Assembly: GCF_001281485.1 (NCBI RefSeq)
Contig: NZ_CP012669.1
Coordinates: forward strand, 1 to 64,000
DNA from: Altererythrobacter epoxidivorans
GTDB lineage: Bacteria > Pseudomonadota > Alphaproteobacteria > Sphingomonadales > Sphingomonadaceae
DNA: 64,000 nt
Reading direction: 5' to 3'
Under the pieces are notes generated by a model that saw nothing but the letters and a program-made list of their open reading frames with translations, made no database searches and was not told where the DNA came from. How positions within the stretch are numbered: the stretch's first letter is position 1; each line of letters opens with the position of its first letter. Below are positions 52,633-60,789 of the stretch, piece after piece. The position numbers were made by a program, and so were the translations under genes.

Positions 52633-54270
52633 GTGAATGATCTGATTAATCAACCCGACGCGCCACGGCTCATTTACGGGCTTCGGGACACAGGCTACAG
52701 TTTCAATACCGCCGCCGCTGACATCATCGACAATTCAATCGCGGCCAACGCGACCGAGGTCAATGTACGAATAGAGCTGTCCGAAGACGGCCGTAAATTC
52801 GTTTGCTTCGGTGACAATGGTGATGGAATGGACAGCGAGATGCTGTTCGACGCTATGCGTTACGGGGCGCCTGCCAGAGCTAATCTCGCCAGTCTCGGCA
52901 AATTTGGCCTTGGTCTCAAGACGGCATCCAGTTCAGTCTGCCTTAGGTTTACGGTCATTTCCCGCGAGTCCGAAGAGGCTGACTTCGCTAAGCTCGCTTG
53001 GGACCTTGAGCATGTCGAAGAGCAGAATCAGTGGGAAATGCTCCGCGAAGAAATGACCGCAGACGACTATGAGCTCTTTGAAGAGCTTTGCGGTGACAAG
53101 GGCACGCTAGTGGTCTGGTCCAAATGCGACCGTCTGTTGTCGAAAGAATATGACGATCCGGGTGGCGCGAGAGAACAGGCTGCAATCAGACGACTGGGTG
53201 AGCGGCTGATCGACCATGTCGCTCTCATTTATTATCGCTTCCTCGACAAAGGGGACGATCGTGAGAGGCACGTCTCGATAACCGTAAATGGCGAGCAAGT
53301 CAGACCGTGGAACCCGTTTTATCCTGAAAAGGCCGATCAGGTCCTCTCGCCTGAACAGCAGAAGCTTGAGATCGAACTGGAAGACGGGTCGGTTGAAACA
53401 GCGCAAATCAGGGCGTGGATTCTGCCCAACCGCCGGGATCTCACCAAAGACGAGCAGAAAGTCGCGAATATCACCAACCGCGGCCAAGGGTTTTACATTC
53501 ATCGCGAAGGGCGTGTGATCCAGCAGGGTGGCTGGCTCGGCGTGTTTGGCGCTGTTGAGCCGCATACATCATTGCTGCGCGTCGAGTTCGACTTCACTCA
53601 TAAGCTTGATGAGGCCTTCAAAGTCGACGTCAAGAAGTCGAAAATTCTCTTCGATCCGGCCCTTGAGGAAGCGCTCAAGACCTTGCTTCAGCCGACTTAT
53701 CGCGAGGCAGGAAACCGCTACCGACGCAAGGAGAAGGCAGCTGCGGTCGAGCGCGGCGTCGATCACGGCAGCGCGAATAAAGTCATCGGCAATACGCCTT
53801 CGACCAAAAAACCGGACGTTCAGTCTGCCGACGCGGGTCAGAAAACCGCTACGCTCAACAACAATCGCGGTGCAGGCATAAAGCTCCGGGTGCCCGTGGA
53901 TACGCACGTAAACCCGGACAGCATTCACGTTGAAGCTGTTGAAACCATTACGTCCGGTGATCTCTGGGAACCGGCCATGCGCAGCGATGCAGAGTCAGGC
54001 TTCGTGGCAGGCGTCCGCATTAACAAGCACCACGACTTCTATCTGAAAATCTATCAGAGGGCTGCCGCCAGTGGCTATGCAGTCGAGGGTATGGATCTGC
54101 TGCTGTGGGCTTTTGCTGTGGCTGAGCAGAACAACACCAACGATGACCTTGAGCCTATATTTGAGGACATACGCAACGAGATTTCGACCAATCTCAAGAA
54201 GCTGCTGCGTGAAGTGCCTCTGCCCGACGACGAAGAGCTGACAGAGGCCGGGGACGAAGAAGGGGACTGA
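52633..54270 (+). CDS. GHKL (MutL/MORC-like) ATPase of a restriction-type system
   Basis: This is a 545-residue protein. The GHKL ATP-binding fold is complete: N-box AADIIDNSIAANA (28-40), G1 box DNGDGMD (61-67) and G2 box GKFGLGLKTAS (89-99). A transducer-like domain follows (to about 370), then a linker and an acidic C terminus. MORC/MutL-like ATPases in predicted restriction systems occur with helicases, Dcm and Vsr (Iyer, Abhiman and Aravind 2008, recalled), which matches the genes that follow here. The HNH gene begins one base after this stop. ATP-driven clamping on DNA is the expected mechanism. Codon use and base composition are less GC-rich than in the transfer genes. Confidence 0.88.
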   Translation: MNDLINQPDAPRLIYGLRDTGYSFNTAAADIIDNSIAANATEVNVRIELSEDGRKFVCFGDNGDGMDSEMLFDAMRYGAPARANLASLGKFGLGLKTASSSVCLRFTVISRESEEADFAKLAWDLEHVEEQNQWEMLREEMTADDYELFEELCGDKGTLVVWSKCDRLLSKEYDDPGGAREQAAIRRLGERLIDHVALIYYRFLDKGDDRERHVSITVNGEQVRPWNPFYPEKADQVLSPEQQKLEIELEDGSVETAQIRAWILPNRRDLTKDEQKVANITNRGQGFYIHREGRVIQQGGWLGVFGAVEPHTSLLRVEFDFTHKLDEAFKVDVKKSKILFDPALEEALKTLLQPTYREAGNRYRRKEKAAAVERGVDHGSANKVIGNTPSTKKPDVQSADAGQKTATLNNNRGAGIKLRVPVDTHVNPDSIHVEAVETITSGDLWEPAMRSDAESGFVAGVRINKHHDFYLKIYQRAAASGYAVEGMDLLLWAFAVAEQNNTNDDLEPIFEDIRNEISTNLKKLLREVPLPDDEELTEAGDEEGD

Positions 54271-54271
54271 G

Positions 54272-55096
54272 ATGCTTGCCGAGAAGCAGGCTCTGATCCG
54301 CCAGGAAGTCGAGGAGGGAACCGGCGCTGCAATTTGCCTGGAGGAAGACAGGTCCGGAGTGCAGACAGCGATCAGGCTCTGGTTTGCAGACCTTGAGCGC
54401 TCTCACAGCCCGATAGTCACTCTTCGGCCCACGGGTCTGCGCCGCTTTGAAGCGAAGCTGGCATTCGGCAATTTTGCAGCTGATACGATCCGGCAGATGC
54501 AGCAGGCAAGCGCAGAAGAGCTCCAGCTCGCAAGGGCACTCGTCGCATCAGTAGCATCGAGCGCAAATCTGAAAATCGCTAACGGTCAGACAACCGATGA
54601 CTGGATAATCGACAATGGCAGTTTCACGATTATCGCAGAGAAACGGGGTATCGAGAGCCGGTTTGACGATGATTCCGTTGCAGAGACCTGCCGTGAGCTC
54701 GTCATCCCTGTTCTTGCCGCAATGGCAGAACTTTATGGATACGACCCGATCGAGGAAAGCGCCCCGTCCGATCAGGAAGCACTGACTGAAGGCGCCGTTA
54801 AACTCACCGTCGTACGCCGGCGCGAACGGAACCCACGCAATCGTTTGCTCTGCCTGCGTATCCACGGGGCCGTCTGCAAGATCTGCAGTCTTATTCCCGG
54901 CAAACTCTACGGCGATGCCGGGGCTATCATTGAAGTGCATCACCTGCAGCCTCTGTCTCTTTCCGGGGACCCCAGACCATACGATCCGGCAACAGACCTG
55001 ATACCACTTTGCCCAAACTGTCACCGCGCGGTCCACACAAGGCGCCCTGTTCCGTGGACACCTGCAGAACTCAGAAGCAAGCTGTCCAGTGACTGA
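54272..55096 (+). CDS. HNH endonuclease with unknown N-terminal region
   Basis: This is a 274-residue protein. The C-terminal 75 residues form a zinc-bound HNH nuclease: CKIC (near 203), IEVHHLQPLS (near 222) and LCPNCHRAVHT (near 246). The N-terminal 180 residues are unrecognised, and may bind DNA or partner proteins. The start lies one base after the GHKL gene, and the end overlaps the SNF2 gene by eight bases. The probable role is the nuclease of the restriction-type cargo. Confidence 0.88.
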   Translation: MLAEKQALIRQEVEEGTGAAICLEEDRSGVQTAIRLWFADLERSHSPIVTLRPTGLRRFEAKLAFGNFAADTIRQMQQASAEELQLARALVASVASSANLKIANGQTTDDWIIDNGSFTIIAEKRGIESRFDDDSVAETCRELVIPVLAAMAELYGYDPIEESAPSDQEALTEGAVKLTVVRRRERNPRNRLLCLRIHGAVCKICSLIPGKLYGDAGAIIEVHHLQPLSLSGDPRPYDPATDLIPLCPNCHRAVHTRRPVPWTPAELRSKLSSD

Positions 55097-56915
55097 CGGG
55101 CCTGCACCGCTTCCTGCCGATTTCAGGCAGCTTTCAGCGGCACCTCCTCAGGGCTGGGAGCTGTCGTCAAGAGTTGTGCAGCCGGAAATCCGGATCCGGA
55201 AAGAGGGTGCTGGTTTTGCGATCCACGTTGCTGGCACCAGAACTGTGCGGGGGGAAAAGAAAGTCTGGGACGCGCCCGGCCCGGACTACAACTGGGTCGC
55301 CGACGGAAATGTAATCCGCCCACTTCCTCACGATACGCCGGCCATAGTCCGGCAGATGCTGGGCGGGCAGCTGCCGAAAACGCTCAGCTTTCCCGATGTG
55401 GTGCGTCTTGTCCGGCTGGGTAATCCCGACATACCTGTCATAGCTGAAGAGAGCGTCTTCCACTCAGCGCAATCGGCTGCTGCCGACCTGCGCCCGGATC
55501 AGGACATTCCGGGTCTGCATGCGACTCTGTTCCCGTATCAGGCTCAGGGCGTAGCATGGATGGACCAGACCATACGGCATACTGGCGGCCTCATTCTCGC
55601 TGACGAGATGGGGCTCGGAAAGACCATCCAGATTATTGCCCTGCTGCTCTGCGAAAAACCGGAAACGTCACGACCAGCCCTCATCATCTGCCCGACGAGC
55701 CTGATCGCCAACTGGCGGAAGGAGATAATGAAGTTCGCGCCCGAGCTTTCTGTTCTCATCCACCGCGGACACAACAGAACCGGCATCACCGCGGGTCTGC
55801 AGCGGGCCCAGGTCGTGCTTTCAACCTACGACACTGTGGTCAACGATATATCCATTTTTGCAGGCATGACCTGGTCATGGCTGATCTGTGATGAGGCGCA
55901 GGCTCTGAAAAACCCCGATTCCGGGCGCAGGCGGTCAGTCGGGAGGATTCCCAGGCAGCGAACCATTCCGATGACAGGGACGCCGGTCGAGACATCGCTC
56001 CTGGATCTCTGGTCGCTTGCCGACCTCGCGATACCTGGATTGCTGGGAAGTCGGCAGGACTTTGAAGCCGATCATCCGGACTCCGAGGAATCGGCAAAGA
56101 ATCTGGCTCGTCTGACCGATCCCGTTGTTCTCTGCCGAAAAGTGAGGGATGTCGCCGGCGACCTTCCGGAGCGCATCGATATCGATCTGCCACTCGAACT
56201 CGGCGATGAGCTTTCCCGGCGTTATGATGAAGTACTGGCCGAGACGCTTGAGAAGTACCCTGTGGCAGGCAATCTCGTCGCGACAGGTCAGTTGCAGCTC
56301 TTCTGCGCCCATCCCTGGCTGCAAGGATCGGGCGACCCCGAGAGGGATCAGGACGCTGGGATCAAGCCGTCAGCCGGAATGCCGCTCTTCACACCGAAGG
56401 TGGAGCGCGCAATCGCTATTCTCGAAGAGGCGTTCAGGAGCGGACGCAAGGTTCTGATCTTCGCAATTTTCAATCGCTGTGGCGAGATTCTCCGTGAGGC
56501 AACACAGGGACGGCTGCCGGATGCATACTGGGGGGCGATCAACGGGGCCACGCCGCAGGAAGAGCGGCAGGCAATCGTTGACGCATTCTCCTGCCACGAT
56601 GGGCCGAGCTGCCTTGTACTCAATCCAAAAGCGGCGGGTGCCGGACTCAATATAACAGCTGCAACGGTAGTCATTCACTTCACCCAGGCATGGAACCCTG
56701 CACTTGAATCCCAGGCAAGCGCCCGCGCGCACCGACGCGGGCAGACCGAACCTGTCTATATCTACCGGCTGTTTTACGAGGACACGGTCGAACGGGTGAT
56801 GATTGACCGATCTCAGTGGCGCCGCGAACTTGGCAACGAAGCAGTCCCGGTATCGACACGTGATGCAGATGATCTGAGGCGGGCCCTTTCAATCCGGCCT
56901 GGCGGAGAAAATTGA
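55089..56915 (+). CDS. SNF2-family helicase/translocase
   Basis: This is a 608-residue protein. After a 140-residue N-terminal domain comes a SNF2 ATPase: Walker A ADEMGLGKT (171-179), DEAQ box in WLICDEAQALKNP, motif III PMTGTP and motif VI SARAHRRGQTEPV. Such enzymes move on double-stranded DNA. The start is GTG 55089, overlapping the HNH gene by eight bases; the stop overlaps the next ATG (TGATG). It should power searching or remodelling for the nuclease of the system. Confidence 0.92.
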   Translation: MTDGPAPLPADFRQLSAAPPQGWELSSRVVQPEIRIRKEGAGFAIHVAGTRTVRGEKKVWDAPGPDYNWVADGNVIRPLPHDTPAIVRQMLGGQLPKTLSFPDVVRLVRLGNPDIPVIAEESVFHSAQSAAADLRPDQDIPGLHATLFPYQAQGVAWMDQTIRHTGGLILADEMGLGKTIQIIALLLCEKPETSRPALIICPTSLIANWRKEIMKFAPELSVLIHRGHNRTGITAGLQRAQVVLSTYDTVVNDISIFAGMTWSWLICDEAQALKNPDSGRRRSVGRIPRQRTIPMTGTPVETSLLDLWSLADLAIPGLLGSRQDFEADHPDSEESAKNLARLTDPVVLCRKVRDVAGDLPERIDIDLPLELGDELSRRYDEVLAETLEKYPVAGNLVATGQLQLFCAHPWLQGSGDPERDQDAGIKPSAGMPLFTPKVERAIAILEEAFRSGRKVLIFAIFNRCGEILREATQGRLPDAYWGAINGATPQEERQAIVDAFSCHDGPSCLVLNPKAAGAGLNITAATVVIHFTQAWNPALESQASARAHRRGQTEPVYIYRLFYEDTVERVMIDRSQWRRELGNEAVPVSTRDADDLRRALSIRPGGEN

Positions 56916-57349
56916 TGAGCAGTCAGACTTATGAGAAGCCGCTGACGGCGAACGACACTGGAGAGACCGGAGGTCATCAGGCAGGAATACACATACCGAA
57001 ATCACAGACGGATCTGATCGCGCTGCTTCCGTTTCTCGATCCTGCGCAGAAGAACCCCGATGCCTGGCTGGAGATGACGGACGACACGGGCGTGACCTGG
57101 CGCTTCCGCTATATCTACTACAACAACAGGCTTCATGATGACGGCGGGACAAGGGACGAGTACCGCATCACCCATATGACCAAGTTCTTCCGCGCTGTCG
57201 GTGCGACGGAAGGCGATGTAGTCGTGCTTACCGGATCTCCGGGAAGTCTAACCTATTCTGTGTCAGTCCGGAAGGATGAGTCGCCTCAAGGCGAGGAGGC
57301 AGGTGCACCGGTGAGGGTCCGCCTGAAAGGCTGGCGACGTGTACATTAG
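56915..57349 (+). CDS. EcoRII-N (B3-like) DNA-binding domain protein
   Basis: This is a 144-residue protein. The opening LTANDTGETGGHQAGIHIPK and the following beta-rich body (WRFRYIYYNNRL, DEYRITHMTKFFRAV) match the EcoRII N-terminal DNA-binding pseudo-barrel, which reads CCWGG. The catalytic domain of EcoRII is missing, so cutting must come from a partner such as the HNH protein. It ends VRVRLKGWRRVH, a tail shared with the next protein (see findings). The start ATG 56915 overlaps the SNF2 stop by one base. CCWGG specificity would fit the Dcm and Vsr genes but is inferred. Confidence 0.85.
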   Translation: MSSQTYEKPLTANDTGETGGHQAGIHIPKSQTDLIALLPFLDPAQKNPDAWLEMTDDTGVTWRFRYIYYNNRLHDDGGTRDEYRITHMTKFFRAVGATEGDVVVLTGSPGSLTYSVSVRKDESPQGEEAGAPVRVRLKGWRRVH

Positions 57350-58976
57350 AGAAGCCGGAGAGCCGACAGATCCGCCAGGCGCGCGGCACCAAGGAAGCAT
57401 CCGACAACCTGGATCGGTGGATGATCTCCCGATCGGCGTCCTTCACCTTGGTGTGAAGACTGCAACGCTGGAGAGGGCCGGTTTCCGCACCGTCGGCGAT
57501 CTCGCCAGCGTAACCCGGGAGCAGATCATCCGGATTCCCACAGTGGGCTGGCGTACGGCCGATCTGCTCAGTGAAAACCGGCAAGCTTTGATTGATGCTT
57601 CGGATGCTGAGACGGGCACTGACTGGGACAGGTACTGCGAAACAACGCGTATCCCGCTCCTGCCGCATGAGGGCCGGCCGAGTTCAGGTAAAGACTTTCT
57701 GGCTTCCCTTCCGGACTTTCTCGCCGGGGTCGCCGACAATCTTGCTGACGAAACCTTCTCCGCAATTCTTCGCGAACGTATCTGTCAGCCTCCGGAACGG
57801 CAGAAGACGCTCGATGAAATAGCTGCGACAACCAGCCCTCCGGTCACCCGCGAAAGGATCCGGCAGAAGGAGAAGAAGCTGCTGGGGCAGCTGACCGGCG
57901 GGCTACTCAACGAGACCTATGGAACGCTGGGAATACATTTCCGTCCGGAGTTTTCGATCTGGTGGAAACGGGCTGCTGACCGTCTTTCCCACCTTGAGGA
58001 AATCGAGTTCACAGATTTCGTAGAAGCCCTCTCCGCTGAATGGGAGGTGCCCAATCATGCGGTCATAACACAGCTCCCGATCATCCTTGCGATCGTCACC
58101 GGCGAACCGCAGATGTCCGGTGAGTTCCGGGCAGCGAGTCGGGTCGATCCCCGGCTTTTCGGCGATCTGAGGGGGGAAGTGCTCGGGCTCCCACTGAACC
58201 GACTCAGACTGGGCAGATACGCTGAGCGTCTGGCTGAAGCCGGATCAGAAACTGTAGGGGATATCGTCGCGAGGTTGCGCGCCGGCAGCCTGGGGGCAAG
58301 GAGAGGAAAGGCGGACGAGGTGGCTGCGATGCATGCAAATCAGCTGGCCTCCTGCCTCCGTGATGATGGTCTGATCGACTGGCGGTCATACCGGACAGCC
58401 AACGCACTGAGCTGTCTGCCAGCCTCGCCAACGGTCAATGCCGCTGAGTTCGTCGCCACACTTCGCGAGACCGTCTGTGACTTGCTGACCGCGTGCCGCA
58501 TTACGAAGCGCGCGTCTGAAATTTACCGTCTCAGGACGAGCCGCACTCTTGGGAGCCAGATGACACTGCAAGCTGTCGCCGACGCCCTCGATACCCATCT
58601 GCCGACGGTCAAACGCGAAGAAACGGTGTTTCTGAGTTTTCTGAATGGAGTTCTGATCGGTCACGACTTCAGCAAGTTGCCCGTATGGCTGGATGACCTC
58701 TGGCTGAAGTACTGGGATGAAGCCCGGGCCAGCTATGAAAGTGCCCGGGACAACTACGGAGAATTCTCGGAGAATCTTGCCTGGAAATGGCGACTGACGG
58801 TGCGCGACATCGGCAAAGCTGCACCAACGATCTGGGCAGTGCTGAGCGGCTATCCGAACGACAGGCGCTCGAAAAGAGCCATCAGCAAAGCTCCCGTCGT
58901 GAACCCGATCATTGATCCGGACCCTCAGTTACCTGCCGGAAGGATCCGGCTCCGTGGCTTCCGGCGGGTGCATTGA
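57339..58976 (+). CDS. Protein with RNA polymerase alpha-CTD-like and sigma-region-4-like segments
   Basis: This is a 545-residue protein. Near residues 32-80, IGVLHLGVKTATLERAGFRT with VGDLASVTREQIIRIPTVGW resembles the helix-hairpin-helix of the RNA polymerase alpha C-terminal domain. Residues about 150-185 (KTLDEIAATTSPPVTRERIR) resemble sigma region 4; a second, weaker pair lies near 285-320 and 395-430. No nuclease motif is visible. The C terminus GRIRLRGFRRVH repeats the tail of the EcoRII-N protein. It starts at GTG 57339, overlapping that gene by 11 bases, and its 3' end overlaps vsr by 48. DNA binding and scaffold functions are inferred. Confidence 0.7.
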   Translation: MYIREAGEPTDPPGARHQGSIRQPGSVDDLPIGVLHLGVKTATLERAGFRTVGDLASVTREQIIRIPTVGWRTADLLSENRQALIDASDAETGTDWDRYCETTRIPLLPHEGRPSSGKDFLASLPDFLAGVADNLADETFSAILRERICQPPERQKTLDEIAATTSPPVTRERIRQKEKKLLGQLTGGLLNETYGTLGIHFRPEFSIWWKRAADRLSHLEEIEFTDFVEALSAEWEVPNHAVITQLPIILAIVTGEPQMSGEFRAASRVDPRLFGDLRGEVLGLPLNRLRLGRYAERLAEAGSETVGDIVARLRAGSLGARRGKADEVAAMHANQLASCLRDDGLIDWRSYRTANALSCLPASPTVNAAEFVATLRETVCDLLTACRITKRASEIYRLRTSRTLGSQMTLQAVADALDTHLPTVKREETVFLSFLNGVLIGHDFSKLPVWLDDLWLKYWDEARASYESARDNYGEFSENLAWKWRLTVRDIGKAAPTIWAVLSGYPNDRRSKRAISKAPVVNPIIDPDPQLPAGRIRLRGFRRVH

Positions 58977-59450
58977 CGAGGCACCCACGGATTTTACGTC
59001 CTGGCCTCTGATTTCGAACAGTAGTTCATCGCCCCTGAGCCAGGATGTCAGCCGCGTCAGAAGTTCCTTCAGTTCAATTCTGTTCTTTCCCTTGAGCGCG
59101 CATTCCCAGATGGTGGCAGTGCGCCATCCTTCCGAAAGCAGCGCTGATCTGACAGCCTTGTCCCTCTTCTGATTGGCGCCGATCTTCGCCGCCCAGAATT
59201 CCGTGCGTGTCCCTGGAAGCCGGAACAGATGGCAGTCATGACCATGCCAGAAGCAACCATGCACGAAGATAACTGCATGAAACCGGCTGAGTACGATGTC
59301 GGGCTTGCCGGGCAGATCCTTCCGGTTGACCCTGAAGCGATAACCCAGCCGGTGAAGGCCACTCCGGATCAGAAGTTCAGGCTTCGTGTCCCTTCCCCTG
59401 ATAGCCGACATGTTGCGGCTTCTTGTCGCGGGATCATGGACGTCAGGCAT
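58929..59450 (-). CDS. vsr: Vsr-family very-short-patch repair endonuclease
   Basis: This is a 173-residue protein. It begins MPDVHDPATRSRNMSAIRGR and has E25 in TKPE, D51 in GKPDIVL, H64 in FVHGCFWHG and H69, which equal the catalytic positions known for E. coli Vsr (Glu25, Asp51, His64, His69, recalled). Vsr nicks T:G mismatches formed by deamination of 5-methylcytosine in Dcm sites, so it protects the genome beside its dcm partner. ATG 59450 overlaps the dcm stop by eight bases; the 3' end overlaps the alpha-CTD-like gene by 48. Confidence 0.93.
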   Translation of the reverse strand: MPDVHDPATRSRNMSAIRGRDTKPELLIRSGLHRLGYRFRVNRKDLPGKPDIVLSRFHAVIFVHGCFWHGHDCHLFRLPGTRTEFWAAKIGANQKRDKAVRSALLSEGWRTATIWECALKGKNRIELKELLTRLTSWLRGDELLFEIRGQDVKSVGASSMHPPEATEPDPSGR

Positions 59451-60675
59451 ACTCCCGGACAGCCACCTCATCGTTCGGAGCTGCTTCCCGGGTTATATGC
59501 GGACGCATGATCCTTGCGACCTCGCTAAACACCGGCACTGCCACCGAGTTACCGAACTGCTTATACGCCTGCGTATCGGAAACAGGGATCCGGAAAGTGT
59601 CGGGAAAACCCATCAGCCTTGCGCATTCCCTCGGGGTAAGCCGTCGGGGATTCTTGCGTCCCTTTTGCTGCACAAGAATTTCAGACCCATCCTTGTAATA
59701 GCGCGCTGAGAGCGTTCTGCAGGTGTCGTCGGGGCCTACCAGGCCATAGCCAAAGCCATTGCCTGCTGCACGATGCTTGGCTGAGTAATCACGGAGATAT
59801 TTCCAGAGGTGATTGCTCAGGGTATACTTGGCACTGACCCTCGCAAGTTCTCCCTCCGTATAGTGCGATTCTGCAGTTTCGCTGCCGTTCTCGGGATGGA
59901 GTACCGATCGCATCCGCGCTTCGCCTTCAACCGGAAGCTTCAAGTCCGCCCAGTCGAATCCACTTTTTTCGCGGAAGCCAACGAGCACGATCCGTTCACG
60001 GTTCTGGGGAAGAAAATGACGTGCGTTTAGAACGCGAACATGGAGCTCGTATCCGAGGTCTTTCTCCAAAATTTTGCGGATGACCTCGAAGGTCCGTCCT
60101 TTGTCGTGGCTTTTCAGATTTTTCACGTTCTCAAGCAGGAATGCGCGTGGTCGGTGAGCCTTCAGGATCCGTGCAACATCGAAGAACAGCGTTCCCTGAG
60201 CCTCGTCAAGGAACCCATGCTTCCGGCCCAGCGCATTCTTTTTTGACACCCCGGCGATTGAGAATGGCTGACAAGGAAAGCCTGCGAGCAGAACGTCATG
60301 CTCAGGAATCTCATCGACGGGGACTTTGGTAATATCGCCGGCGATCGGGCGGTTGTCCGGATAGTTGGAGTGATAAGTAAGCTGTGCATATTTGTCCCAT
60401 TCAGACGTGAATACGCAGCGGCCGCCTATGCTATCAAAAGCCCGGCGTAGTCCTCCTATGCCGGCAAAGAGATCAATGAATGTGAACCCCCTCGCATTTG
60501 TGTGTGTCGGGACTGTTTCGGCTCGCTCACGCAGCCAGTCGAGCACGACTTTGCGAGGTCTGATCTGTCCGGACTCCCAGCGGAAAATCTCCCGTTCGGA
60601 GTAACCCAGTTTTTCTGCAAGTTCCTCGGTCGAGAGCCCGGCCCGGCAGCGTAGAATTCGGAACTCAGATTGCAT
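59443..60675 (-). CDS. dcm: DNA cytosine-5 methyltransferase with N-terminal HTH (Dcm-like)
   Basis: This is a 410-residue protein. An XRE helix-turn-helix (residues about 5-50, LRCRAGLSTEELAEKLGYSE) precedes a C5-methyltransferase: motif I FIDLFAGIGGL (66-76), motif IV GFPCQPFS with C135, motif VI LLENVKNL and the C-terminal FGNSVAVPVF. It groups with Dcm/EcoRII-type enzymes because Vsr and an EcoRII-N protein lie beside it, so CCWGG is the likely target; the DNA target loop was not decoded. The HTH may give autoregulation, as in M.EcoRII. It is divergent from nothing: hipA ends 115 bases upstream on the same strand. Confidence 0.93.
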   Translation of the reverse strand: MQSEFRILRCRAGLSTEELAEKLGYSEREIFRWESGQIRPRKVVLDWLRERAETVPTHTNARGFTFIDLFAGIGGLRRAFDSIGGRCVFTSEWDKYAQLTYHSNYPDNRPIAGDITKVPVDEIPEHDVLLAGFPCQPFSIAGVSKKNALGRKHGFLDEAQGTLFFDVARILKAHRPRAFLLENVKNLKSHDKGRTFEVIRKILEKDLGYELHVRVLNARHFLPQNRERIVLVGFREKSGFDWADLKLPVEGEARMRSVLHPENGSETAESHYTEGELARVSAKYTLSNHLWKYLRDYSAKHRAAGNGFGYGLVGPDDTCRTLSARYYKDGSEILVQQKGRKNPRRLTPRECARLMGFPDTFRIPVSDTQAYKQFGNSVAVPVFSEVARIMRPHITREAAPNDEVAVREYA

Positions 60676-60789
60676 ATGTCTGCCTTGGGTAATTGTAGGG
60701 ACGGGATGTCATGAAAATTCCCCACGGGCAAGGGCGGGCATTTCAGTTTCAACAGGCAGCTGTAGGCGATCGCCGGGCCTGCCGGCTTC

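Noticed and set aside
56915..57349. A truncated EcoRII restriction enzyme remnant
   Set aside because: The protein has a defined start and end, overlaps its neighbours in a compact operon and carries the tail shared with the next protein, so a stand-alone DNA-reading subunit is more likely than a broken enzyme.
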